A DNA stretch of 64,000 nt from Ceratodon purpureus. Taxonomy: Eukaryota > Streptophyta > Bryopsida > Pseudoditrichales > Ditrichaceae. The position numbers were made by a program, and so were the translations under genes. The notes beneath the pieces are model-generated. The model was not told the origin of the DNA and made no database searches. It was given only the letters and a program-made list of their open reading frames with translations. Positions 41,596 to 53,600 of this stretch are shown piece after piece (the stretch's first letter is position 1; the number at the start of each line of letters is the position of its first letter). The stretch lies in contig CM026429.1 of NCBI GenBank assembly GCA_014871385.1, positions 4,118,083 through 4,182,082 of the forward strand. Reading direction: 5' to 3'.

Positions 41596-44138
41596 ACATG
41601 GTGATCCTGCATCCACCGCAGACTGATCAATCTTAACCGAATCCTGTCATCATGGGGCCATATATATACGGTTTTTAACCATGATTATATTGTTTAGCCT
41701 TTGAAGAGTTTTCATTTGTGTTCAAGCTGGCTGAATCCTTGCTGGATTCCATTGTGATTCATGTTTTAGATGTTGGTTTGGTTTCTTTTGTCTTTGAATA
41801 AATCCATGTGGGGAGGGCACTGGGACTTTGCAACCAGTTTATTTGTTTGCTCCTTCGACAGGTGTGGATATTGTGATTCTGGTTTGGATACTAGCCCAAG
41901 GAGTGTGAAGGCTGAGTATACATGAACTGGGTGTGTTTCAGAAGTTGTGATAATAAAATTCAAGTCTACCATCGGAGACTAGCTAAATATCAAGACTGGT
42001 CTCGAAGTGGCTAGATTTTTGAACTGTTTGTTTGTGATGCTGATGGACATGACTAGTAGGTAGCAGTGCAGACTTCTGCAGGATTAGGAACTCTAAATAG
42101 CTGGTTAGACATGCCATTACTGTTCAATATTCCTGTGTGAATGATCTTTCAGTGTGTTAGCCTTGTTCTATTGTGGACAAGGGTTTAAGGTATGGAGAAA
42201 CAAATGGCTTGATTGACATCAATTCCTCGAACGGAACCTGAGTTCTTCAACCTTGTTGGAAACCTCTCGATTTGTGCATGTATTTCTCTCTCTTTTCTTC
42301 TGTTTCTTTTTGTAGGAAGATACTTCACAGAAAAGTTACTGCAAGCATGTATTTCATTTCCAACAAATGTAATGAGATTGTGATAGCGTGATTTGTAAAC
42401 TCACCCGCTTTCTTACCGTTACATGGTATCTACAATTTTTGCATCTTTTTTGCCTTATATTATGTCACATGTGATTTTACCTTCTTGTATGCCTAAATCA
42501 TGTTTTTTGATTGGAGTGTATGTTTTGATGCAATCATCTTTGGTTAGTAATTCATTTTTAAAAATGAAAGAAAATGAATGTACATATATCTATAATTAAT
42601 TCAAACCTTTGAAAATAAAAGTTTATCAACTTTTACTTGAAGCCAAAACATGGCATGAAGATGCACCAGAAGATAAAATGTATTTTTGCTCCATTTTGGT
42701 TCCATATGCTCGATGGTAGAACAAATAGACACTTTATTCATATATCGTCTTCAAAGGTTGGAGTTTTTCATTGTTTTTCATTTGGTAAAGAATTGTGGAA
42801 GATATTGAGGTTCCAATCTACAATTCTTAGTGGATATGGAATAGCTATAAGTGAAATATGATTAGAATTCTTTATCAGTGCTTTATACCAATTCAAAGTA
42901 AAAGTTTACACCTTGAACACCTTGAACACCTTGAAAGGATTGCAATTTTTCAATTATTATTAGAATGAGATGTCAACTTGAAGATGCTCAAATTTTTCTA
43001 TTACTACACCTTCACAACTTACAAGCATGTCAAAACTACTCATTACACAAATAATCTCAAATGTTAGAAGTTGGATTTATTCTCAATGTTAAAAAAATAC
43101 ACCACATTATGATAGTTTTGATACCATGCTATAGACTTGATGTTGTTCAATGTAGACACAAATCATCAAAACGAAATTAAAAAACATGAAGATAATAGAT
43201 TTTCAAACCCTCGTGGCGCATAAACCAATTGAAGAAAGATGTTGACCTTCAGCACTTTGGAATTCTTGATTGATGTGTACTACAAGATAAAGTGCTTTAA
43301 TAAAAGGTGTACTACCAAACAGAGCACTCTATCTTGTAGTTTGCATCCATCAAGGAGTACACTATTTTTTTCAACCTTTTTAACACCTTCCTCCATTTGA
43401 TAGACAAATTATGCTAAGTGTTGATGGTTGAAAGAAACCTGGTGTTACCATGCTTACTATGCACTTCTTTTAAAGTAAGCCATTATGAATTACAATTTTT
43501 GGAGCTTTCAGTTGGGCCAGTTTTGATCCAATCACAAGCACACTGAAATCTAAGGACAGTTTCTCATTCAAACTCATTTTCATGAAGTAGCCCACTTCCC
43601 ATGTACGTGAACCATTCACGCTCAAATTCGGTGGTCACCGCCATGAACTTATTCGTATGGGTTTCCAAGGAGTCACTGAGTGACTATTCCAGTTTGAAAC
43701 CTTAGTCAGCATCAACACCACGACTTTGAACAGACACTTGTTTGCCAGTTCTTAAACAGGCCTTACAATACCCGAAATTCAAGTTTAATCAACAGTTTGC
43801 ATATAAACAAGTACAAATAGCAATTACATTTTCAATTTAGCGCAGAATTCAGACTTTGCTCCTAGGTCAAGATTAAAAAGATGCAATGCTGTTATGCCAA
43901 ATTGAACGATGTTCATGACGTTATCAGCATGGGCATTGCTACCCTAACTATATGAAGCATAACAATCTTGTACCTCCCAAAAATGTACTGTAAGCATCAG
44001 AAATAGTTCCTAGTCCTGCACTAAACACTGTATCCTAAACTGTCTTCCACAGACACAGTCCGTGTAGAAGAAAGTCATTGTATCATTGAGTGCCACAAAC
44101 GTGAGCTCCTGAGCAACCACATAGGCAATTTCCAGACT
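41596..44138. other. Intergenic DNA with small repeats
   Basis: The first several hundred bases probably include the 3' UTR of the SH3b-like gene. AT-rich beyond 42.4 kb. Holds a copy of the dispersed repeat at about 42690-42775, a triplicated 11-bp motif ACACCTTGAAC (42909-42937) and an inverted repeat at 43280-43339. No coding gene supported. Confidence 0.5.
43280..43339. repeat. 17-bp inverted repeat with 26-nt loop
   Basis: CTACAAGATAAAGTGCT (43280-43296) pairs with AGCACTCTATCTTGTAG (43323-43339) with one mismatch. It could be a hairpin RNA source, the ends of a tiny MITE, or chance. Confidence 0.7.
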
Positions 44139-45038
<900 letters not shown>

Positions 45039-45192
45039 CGCAATAGTCCAATTGATCAGAGCTCGTTCTCCGCACAAAGCTCTGCCTCCTCCACACCGCA
45101 CACAAGATCGATCTCGAGTATGTATTAAACTTCACTCTCCTGCTGATTCAATCCAAGCTCGACGTCTTCGTCCTCTTCGACAAAATGGGATC

Positions 45193-45202
45193 CAAACCCT
45201 AA
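45193..45202 (-). promoter_or_regulatory. Telo-box type motif upstream of RBX1
   Basis: AAACCCTAA on the plus strand, about 155 bp upstream of the RBX1 start. The same motif class occurs in other promoters and leaders of this window (28.86 kb, 49.87 kb). A regulatory role is inferred from known plant telo-boxes. Confidence 0.4.
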
Positions 45203-45635
45203 TATATGCCCAAAAACTTACAGACACAAACAATAAGTCTGTAAACTGGCGACGATAGCAAAATGGACAATATTTGTCACTTTCCTAGATTTACGTCCTA
45301 ATATGTTCAAATATGGGTAGATATTGTCTGGTTTAGGTTCTGTGACGGTTTTAGGTTTGCACTATTTACGTCGGAGGAGTGGTTGTGTTGATGAGTCCAC
45401 TTTTGGGTTGATATTGCGTTGATAGTCTTGTGATGTTGGGTTGATGTTGTGGTGATGTATGGGTGGTTTCGAGGCGGGTATCGGGAGGATGATGAAAGGG
45501 GTTACTGCGTTGGAAAGAGGGAGTGTGGTCATCCTCTTCGAGCGCAGTCTGTGCGATGAGGTCATTCTGGAGACCCGCAGAAAGTGCATCGACCGGGATT
45601 GGTGTGAACGATTTGGGCTCGGTATGAGGATACTC

Positions 45636-46055
45636 TAAGGTATACACACCTATGACCAATAACATAAGCATTTCAGCATAGTAAATCTTGGGTTTTCAAA
45701 TCTTGGGTGTTATTTTTCGTAAATCTTGGGTGTTATTTTTCGTGTGTAGTATCATAAGGTTCATGAAGAATGAGCATTTTTTCAAAAATAATTCAGTAAA
45801 ATTCAAATTACTACAAAAAAAATTGTCCAAAAGTGGCAGTGACCCATGACTGACATATAGGTGTACCAATGACCAACAACAACAAGAGTAGTGAACAACA
45901 ACATGTCCATAACACTCACAGAGGCATTCTATTGGAGGATGCATCCTAAATCTATTGTTCATCAATTATCGATTACTGGTTTTCCATTGCTCTGCAATGG
46001 GAAAGCCTACATAATAGTCATGGGTTCATTATTCATCATGGGTATGTATACCTTA
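45636..46055. mobile_element. Small inverted-repeat DNA element, family AAGGTA, copy B
   Basis: The left end TAAGGTATACACACCTATGA matches the reverse complement of the right end, TAAGGTATACATACCCATGA; both are closely related to copy A at 38847-39250. The right half (45885-46055) aligns with the left half of copy A in reverse orientation, sharing GCATTCTATTGGAGGATGC and GGTTTTCCATTG. About 420 bp, non-autonomous. A 23-bp direct duplication, AATCTTGGGTGTTATTTTTCGT, lies at about 45697-45742. Confidence 0.7.
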
Positions 46056-46229
46056 CTCTTCATTATAATAAACTTGAAGGGGCTCACACGATGTGAGGTA
46101 TCCCGACAGTAATGGATAGGGCTTAGCCCGACCTATCCGGAAGGGGTATCCCACACCGCGTGAGCCCCGACGAACGGGGCTCACCCAGCGTAACGCCCGT
46201 GTGCACTGCCCATTACTTCAATGTATTTA

Positions 46230-46415
46230 TAACTCTACCAGGGACATGTAAATACCTCCGTGGACAAACCTTACTGAGGCGATTGCATGACAGCCACCTC
46301 ATCTACAGTTCGAAACATGTTGCCAACGTCTGTTTCATAAACGCGTCTAACGAGGTGCAGTGTGGCATCGAACTCGGGACCTTGTAACTGACAAGTTGCC
46401 ATCCTATGCTAAAAA
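46230..46415 (-). mobile_element. Possible tRNA-derived SINE fragment
   Basis: Read on the minus strand, an A-box-like TAGCATAGGATGG (46411-46399) is followed by the potential stem CTTG-TCAGTTA-CAAG and a good B-box context GAGTTCGATGCC (near 46375-46363), the order of RNA polymerase III promoter parts in a tRNA. The A-to-B distance is shorter than in an intact tRNA, so a tRNA-related SINE head is likelier than a tRNA gene. The 3' end is not defined. Confidence 0.35.
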
Positions 46416-46419
46416 TTGC

Positions 46420-48198
46420 GAGCATACCCGGGTTTTTGGGCGCCCTAGGCTTTTGGGCGTGGCGGGCTTTCCACCTGTAAACCCGAGAGGCAAACCGCCG
46501 CAGGCTTTTCCGCCACGGGAAGTGCGTTGGTGTTCAATATAAAAATTTGACTAATGGTGTTACGATAGTGTAAAAAGTTACACTAATCGTCACTCATGCT
46601 TTTCTTCTTGAATATTTTAATAAGAAAAAATAATAGTATGTTTTTGAAGTGAACGGAACTTCTTAAAATCATAAATTCAAATTTTAGTCCGCCTTTATTT
46701 GAAACAGTGTACAAATTTTAAAGTAATTTACATAACAATGATGAATAGTATTGAAAATTTTATAATTCAATTTAAATACATACTCTAAGTTTTCTAAATT
46801 AATTATACAATTAAAATTTTATTTTTTAAAATTGGACATTAATCCTTTAATTAGATGTGTTAAAATAGTTTATTTGTTTTATTTTTTGAAGACATATCTT
46901 AGTATTAATTTTATAAATATGCATTAGATTGAAAATTGGAAGTACATGTATTTCACATCCAATGAATTATTGATTATAAGATTGGAATCAATGATGATTT
47001 TGTTATAGCATTTTGAAGTTGGGATCTTTGCAAGTGTTGAATACACTAGAAAGCTCATATTTTTGTCAAGCTTCTTTATTGAAAGAAACAAAATGTATGC
47101 CAACTTCAGTAAAACATTCACTATAATAATAAAAACTACATAATAGAGTAAAAGAATTTCATTTAAAAAACATTAATGCAAGGCCATTTGAAATACATCT
47201 TATTTTGATATTACTAAACCGCATGATTGTTGCATGGTTTATTTAAACTACTTGATGAAGTTTTAGATGTTGAATGGTATAATTGTTCTTGCAACATGTG
47301 GTTTGTTTATAGCACCTCAATGTAATCTTAATTGATGAATGAAACCTTGTACATGGGCATTAGTGATTTGCTTGAGCAATCTAAATTTATTTGAGATGCA
47401 ATTTAGACTACGAATTTTATATGGTTTATTTTTATTAAATTTTAATAGACAAAGTTACTAGATGGACACATGCACGACAAACTTTTTTCAATAAAACAAG
47501 CATATCATACAAATCCTTTTCTAAGTATCTGTCCTTTGTAAATTTGAAGTAAATTATAACTTTATTTAACTATAAACAAAATTATATATTAATATTATTT
47601 TGTTTTGAAAATTTAAAAATGATCTCATTTTTCACTGTCCATAAAAGAAAAGGTTAAGTGCTTGTGTTCAAAATATATATTCAATCCTACTAGACATGAA
47701 ATTGATATTGATTTTGTGCTTTAGTTTTTAGGATTTTCTTATGATGATCTTGATGCTTTGGTTTCTGAATCATTGATGCAACAAAATCTTTGCATGTAAC
47801 AGCATTGACTCAAGATTATAGATGTGTATGGGTGCAAACACAATATGCAACTTCCATGTCACCATGTACCCAACTCACTCCACTCAATTCCCTCCAAACC
47901 AGCAGCATATGGTATGTACACCTATTTTCGTACACTTAAGGAATTCACTATACTTGGAGTAGTAGAATGAGTGTCTCACTATTTTTCAATGATTGCTAAT
48001 AAGAAAAGAAAAGACGAAGTTTCCCCATTTTTAGGATATTTATAAGCACTTACAATAATAACTACAAATTTTAGAAGTAACCAATACAGGTTAACCTATA
48101 GCCGGACACCCTACTGCATGTACGCATGGGGTACATTATAGGTAATTATAGGGTGACCAAATCTACACTGGAGCAACAATCTCATAGTGTCCGCCTTT
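46420..48198. other. Short GC-rich fragment, then AT-rich intergenic DNA
   Basis: 46430-46530 is GC-rich with repeated CTTTTGGGCG / GGCTTT words, perhaps a transposon fragment. From 46.55 to about 47.8 kb the DNA is very AT-rich without genes. Confidence 0.45.
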
Positions 48199-48216
48199 GG
48201 GGGGGGGGGGGGGGGG
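48199..48216. repeat. G18 homopolymer
   Basis: Eighteen consecutive G between CCGCCTTT and TCCCGG. It can form a G-quadruplex and is also prone to miscounting during sequencing. Confidence 0.9.
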
Positions 48217-48325
48217 TCCCGGTATAGGTGTTCATAAGATACTCCAGCTCCAAATCTACCTCACGACTCCACTTCCCTTTGCTTGTTCACCCACTCTCCC
48301 TCACTTCACTTGATTCTTGTAGTAA

Positions 48326-48692
48326 CTCTACACAAGGTAGAGATGGTTATTCCCGTCAGTTTAAGCCATTCAACATATTTGGGATTGAGAAAAATATGGA
48401 GATAAAATTTATACAAATAGATATTAGGTCGGAAATCACAAATCTGATTTTTTAATATTTTTTTTTGAAAATTTATCAAATTTTCATGAATATTTGAAGT
48501 GCAACAACGTAGACCACTATTTCCGTGAGTATGCATGTGCAATACAAAGATTCTTGCATGGAAAATATGATAGGTTGTTATACAATTTGCTATGTGTGGG
48601 TAGTCAGGTGTTGTCTGCTCGAATATTGGTGTACTGCTAGGGCATGAAATTAGAATCCTGACGGGAATACCCTTCTCTACCTTGAGGTAGAG
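48326..48692. mobile_element. Candidate MITE, 367 bp, 34-35 bp terminal inverted repeats
   Basis: The left end (48326-48359, starting CTCTACACAAGGTAGAGATG and ending TTATTCCCGTCAG) matches the reverse complement of the right end (48658-48692, CTCTACCTCAAGGTAGAGAA...TATTCCCGTCAG) with few differences. Each end begins with its own small palindrome around CTCTAC..GTAGAG. No transposase ORF. Target duplication unclear. Confidence 0.65.
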
Positions 48693-50649
48693 AATCATAT
48701 TTCCGACCGAGTTGTATTTCTAAGTCCTACTGTTGGGGGTTGGGTGTCAGTAACTAGCCAGCCTGGTTTCCCAAAGCGTCGAAGAGTAATCTAATTTCAT
48801 CCATGCTTAGAAAATCGACAACTTCTGATTGGTTCTGACTGATGTAGAAGCACTCTATTTTCAAAATCCAACCTCTCATGAAAACCATGACTCTATGAGC
48901 GGTCTATGAGCTTTCAGACTTAAAAAATTATAAAAATTATAGAAATGCTCAAAAATGTTTTTTTTGGAGGTGCCTTTGCAATAGCTTTGTGGAGCATCCA
49001 AATTTTATTTATTTGTTTTTTTTCCACAATTCTAAGTATGCAAACCTGAAATTCAGTCGGGAATTAGTCCCACTACCTAAAAACATATGTGTCCATCGTT
49101 AACACTCATAACTTAGAAGCTCCAGCATAAGTTACATCCACCACAGCTGACATCACTCCACTCAACTCCCCTTCCCTTATTTACTCAAACACACTTCTCT
49201 CCCTTCTCTCCACTTCACTTGACTATATCACTGCCACTTCACTTCACTTCCTTCATTCTCTTCATTCTTGCACCAACTTAACTGAACTCACTGCAATCAC
49301 AGGCACCGCATCAACCATGTTGTGTTAGGCTATGTCTCGTGCCAGGTATGCTATGCCATGTTGTGCTCTGCAAGTGAGGCTATGTCTCTCTCTCTGCTCT
49401 TCATCATCCCTTCACTTTTCTCTTGCTGCAATCAGCCTGGAGCTCATCACTACGCCACTGAATTTCGATCTTTCATTCCTTTTTCCTGTCTTCCTCGGTT
49501 CTAGCTGGGGATTGCAAGTACCATTAGGTTTTCTTCTCATTAGGGAGTGTGTAGTTTTTTTTTGTTTCACAGTTCAGGAGTTTGAATTGGGTCGGATGTT
49601 TCAACCCTATTGAAGTGGCGGTTGTGTTGGGGAGCTTCTCGGATCGACTGTGGTGGGTTTTGCTTGTCGAATTCTGTACTGGGTTCTCTCTGCATTCACC
49701 CATCTCTGTGTTCATGCGATCATGGGGAACTACTTTGTGCTGGATTGTGGGGGACATGGACTTCTTTGCGTTTGTTTTGAGCTGGGTAGAACGTGTGGGC
49801 ATCGTTAGGTTTTTACTGATTTAGTTAAATGGTTGAGTGATGGAGAGTAGGAATTTTGTTCGGCGTCGAAACCCTAATTTCAGGGGGTGAGTGAGTGGGA
49901 TTCAGTGGTTTTGGAGAGGAGTTGAATGGTGTTGTGATCAGTCCTAGGAATTGTGAGGTTCTACATTTGATGTGTACGCGAAAGGGGTGTCATCGTGAAT
50001 GGCGAAAGGGGTGTCCTCGTGAGGGGCTATGAGTTGTGAGGAGCTGAGTGGATTTGAAAGCAAATGTGTTGGTTCGTGTGAATTGAGGATCAGTACTATG
50101 GAGTGACTTGTGATTTTGGATTTGTCGGCTTTGGTCAGTCGTTGCTTTCTGTGATTGAAGCAAGTGATCGACTGTTGAGGGATTCTGTAGAGTGAATCTG
50201 AACGTGCGGATCTGGAGGTGAACGAGCTGTGGATTTCAGGGATTAAAAAAAAGTAGATGAATCACTTCATGATCGCTGGTGCCTGGAGTGAATTTTTATT
50301 CCGCCAGGTTTTTCCTCGTTTATGGTGATTTTGGACCTGTTTTCTGCAGTACTACCATTTTCTTTCAAATGGATTTCACCTAGAATTTTTGACGGATATA
50401 ATCAAGTTTATACGGAGAATAATTTAGTTTTGTTTGTATTTACTGCACCGACAACCAGGGAACTGCGTATCATATGTGATGGGATTTGGTGCAGTTTCAC
50501 TACCTTGTCGTTGCTGGTAGAATCACTTGCATGCGATGATGTATTTTCGTTTAATTGTTGTGAAATCTGTTGGGTGCAGGTGTGGAACAAGTAGGAATTA
50601 GGAGTGAGAGTGCACCCATGTTTCTTCGGACTGGTACATAGCAGGCGAG
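48693..50649. other. Promoter, leader and probable 5' UTR intron of the UBP27-like gene
   Basis: Pyrimidine-rich promoter-like DNA (CACTTCACTTCACTTCC type, 49140-49290) precedes a stretch without long ORFs. A strong acceptor TTGGGTGCAG at about 50571-50580 implies an intron in the 5' UTR. AAACCCTAA occurs at 49869-49877. The short ORFs at 49.3-49.8 kb lack motifs. Confidence 0.5.
50618..50641 (+). promoter_or_regulatory. Eight-codon upstream ORF before the UBP27-like start
   Basis: ATG at 50618 and stop TAG at 50639-50641 encode MFLRTGT, ending only 8 nt before the main ATG at 50650. This could lower translation of the deubiquitinase; the effect is inferred. Confidence 0.5.
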
Positions 50650-53600
50650 ATGGTGGGCGCGCAGCACATCGATGTTCTGCGTTCCCTTGGTCTTGTATCA
50701 CGTTCAAATCGTCGGCATGTCTCACTATCGTCATCATGGAATACACTTTTAAACCACAGGAAGGGAACGATGCTGTTAACAGTCCTTGGAGCTGGCAGCA
50801 TGGGAGCACTTTTAGCATTTCGATATATATCTGGGGTTCCGATAACGATCGGCTTTCCTTGGACTGGGGCTGACGATCAGAAAGCATTAACTAACGTGAA
50901 GAAGAAGGCCGTTCTGGAACTGACTATTGCTGGTTTACAAAACATGGGAAACAACTGTTTCCTGAATGTTGTACTTCAGGTGAATGAAGTAAATGCTATT
51001 TGATAGGATAAATAAGGTTAATGAATAATAGAGAATTCATAAGGTTCCCTGAAGATTCCGTATGTACCAACTTTTACACTTCGTATTCCAGTTATCAAGC
51101 GAACAGCATAGAGGGTTGGGATTTGTTGTTCGCTAATATCGTGGCGCACCTTGAACAGGCTCTCGCGAGCTCAGAGATCTTAGTCTCTTTCATGGAGGAA
51201 TGCGCAAGAGTGATCGATACACAAGGAGTGCAAGCTGAGCGAGCCACAATGCCGCTCGCAGCTGCTGTTGCTGATCTCTTAAAAGGTGCGATACATTTCA
51301 TCTCTTATACTGTTTAACACCACTGGCAACGTTTATGCTTTCTTTATTTTATATGGATGATTTTACAACTTGCTTTTGAGCTTCTCGCTGGTGTTTGCCT
51401 AAGGAGGAATTTATTGTTGGTGGATGTGGAATCGGCATGTGCATGTGGAAAATTGTGATTTACTCAGTTCAAAGAATTTGCAGAATTGTCTCAGGGTCAG
51501 ACTGCACGCCGGATTTTAAGCCCACGACCAGTGATGCATGCCCTTAACCTTTATACTCGGCAGTTCGATCTTTCAGTGCAACAGGTGAGCGATCTGGTGT
51601 GTGTGGCTAGAATGTACCTCTTGTTTCTTTAGCTTTACTATATAAAAAATTATTTTGACAAGGTCAATGTTGGACGAGTCTGAGACAATCACTTCAGGTT
51701 TTTCACACTTAAACTATATATACTCTTTTGTAAAGTCAACAAGAAATTAACACGTTACCTTTTGGCAGGATGCGGCAGAAGCACTTGCACATCTTGCAGC
51801 AGGTCTGCAAGAAGAGCGGGATAAGTACTTGCACTTGCGTAGGCCTATTAGCCAGTCGTTTGGAACTGTATTAGACAAGGACACAGCTACTCCTCAGCTA
51901 GACCACTCTTGGCTACACTGGCCATTGGAGGGTACTCTTGGAAGTTTGATGGCCTGCCAGAAGTGTGGGTTCCAGGTGAGGAATCAGAGTCCAAATAGCT
52001 ATGCTCTGTACAACAGTAGATTGTGTATGCGGACTGAGTTGTATATTCAATTTGATTCCTTGCATGATGTGGACAGAGTGTTGACGTTATTTCGTGCATT
52101 TCATTTTCTGTTGTGTCAGGTGCAGCTTTTTATACTCTTGTTGAGATGCCCTTGAATTGTTTCTCCACGTTCTCGAACTGGGACATGTTCAGTAAGCACC
52201 ATATTCTTCATTATTAATTTCTCCTGGGAATTACTCCCATTTGTGTCTGCAGTATTCCACAGTATTTGAGTATTTTAATGATGTTTCACTACCACTATCC
52301 GGGCAGGCAGATGTCAATATGGTAAGCTTTCCTATATTCAGAATTCTTCCCTTTTACACCCCATACAGAATAAGCATCAAAGCTTGATGGTTAATATGTT
52401 ATTCGTGAATATCTTCATGGTTGGAACTGCTGGCATCCCATTAGTAGAATAACAAAAGGTGTTGTTCCGAGGGTTGTCAATTTCTTAAAAGTGTTCGAAT
52501 GTCATCCTTCAAGCAGATCTTAAAGAAACTTTTTTGCTTGATTTTGTGATGCTGACAAAGTTGACACATGTAACATGTATTGTTTTTTAAAAAGACCATG
52601 TCTATATTTCGCTCAGAGTATGGAGTAAAAATAGTGATGTGAGGAACTTGACAGATTGACAGTTGTACACTGGAGGAATGCTTGGACCGATTCACGGCCC
52701 CTGAATTGGTAGCTAGTGTTAAATGCAGCCATTGTGCTCACATGGAAGCAAGCCAAGCACTGCGCACCAAAATGGACAGCAGGAAGTTGATTGCTATTCC
52801 GGAGCAATCAAACGTACACAGCATTGAGGTGTGAACACTTTACCTGTTAGAACTGCGAAGTTAACTGTTAGTCGTCTGGATTTTACCCATTGGGACTAAT
52901 TTTGTGGTAGAACCGTTGAATATTTTGAAAGTGCTCGTGGGAGATTTTAGAATGCAATGCTCCAGACTTCATTCAGCAGAATGTTCTTGTTCTTGAGACT
53001 TCTTTCTCTTTTCTTCAAAACTTATTTTGATTTTTATACTCCATTAACAGCCCACATCTGACTTGCAGGAGACGATTGAAACTATAGAGAAATGTAGCTG
53101 TGATGACGATTGTTCATGTGAAGCTTTGACCCTCAAACAAGGTGGAGTTTGGAACTCTGTGCATACCAATGCCTTGAAACGCCTTAGGATTGGTCGTTCT
53201 CCCGAGGTACAAAAACTCTTAAACAATAGTACTGTTCAAATGAACATTCACATGTTTATTTGCTTTTGATTTCAATGCATCTCACATTCTTCGTTTTAAA
53301 ACCAATGTGAGATGAGTTGATCAATGTGATTTCGAGACTTTTTTTGCAAACTCTTTTATCTTAATACCTTAGAACATGTTGAGTATCCTCTTGTTCTTGT
53401 TTGAGTAAAACCACATAACTTTATAGTTGTTTGTTTACAGGTTCTGTGTCTCCAAGTTCAACGTGCAGTGGTAAATGAAATGGGAGAGCTAAGAAAGTTA
53501 ACAGTAAGTTTCCAACTAAGTCTTCTAACTTCTCTCCGCACTAAGAAAGTTTCTATTGTGAACACTTTCAAGTGTTTCTGTCTCAGTTTTGGTTTAGCAT

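Noticed and set aside
41110-41616. Minus-strand 168-aa ORF
   Set aside because: Antisense shadow of the GC-rich SH3b-like exon; alanine/valine-rich without motifs.
46363-46411. Complete tRNA gene
   Set aside because: The distance between A and B boxes is too short, and no acceptor stem or cloverleaf can be drawn.
51976-52200. Read-through coding segment after LMACQKCGFQ in the UBP27-like gene
   Set aside because: A GT donor directly follows the exon, and the segment breaks the protease fold; the next true exon (52253-52321, FEYFNDVSLPLSGQ) fits the family.
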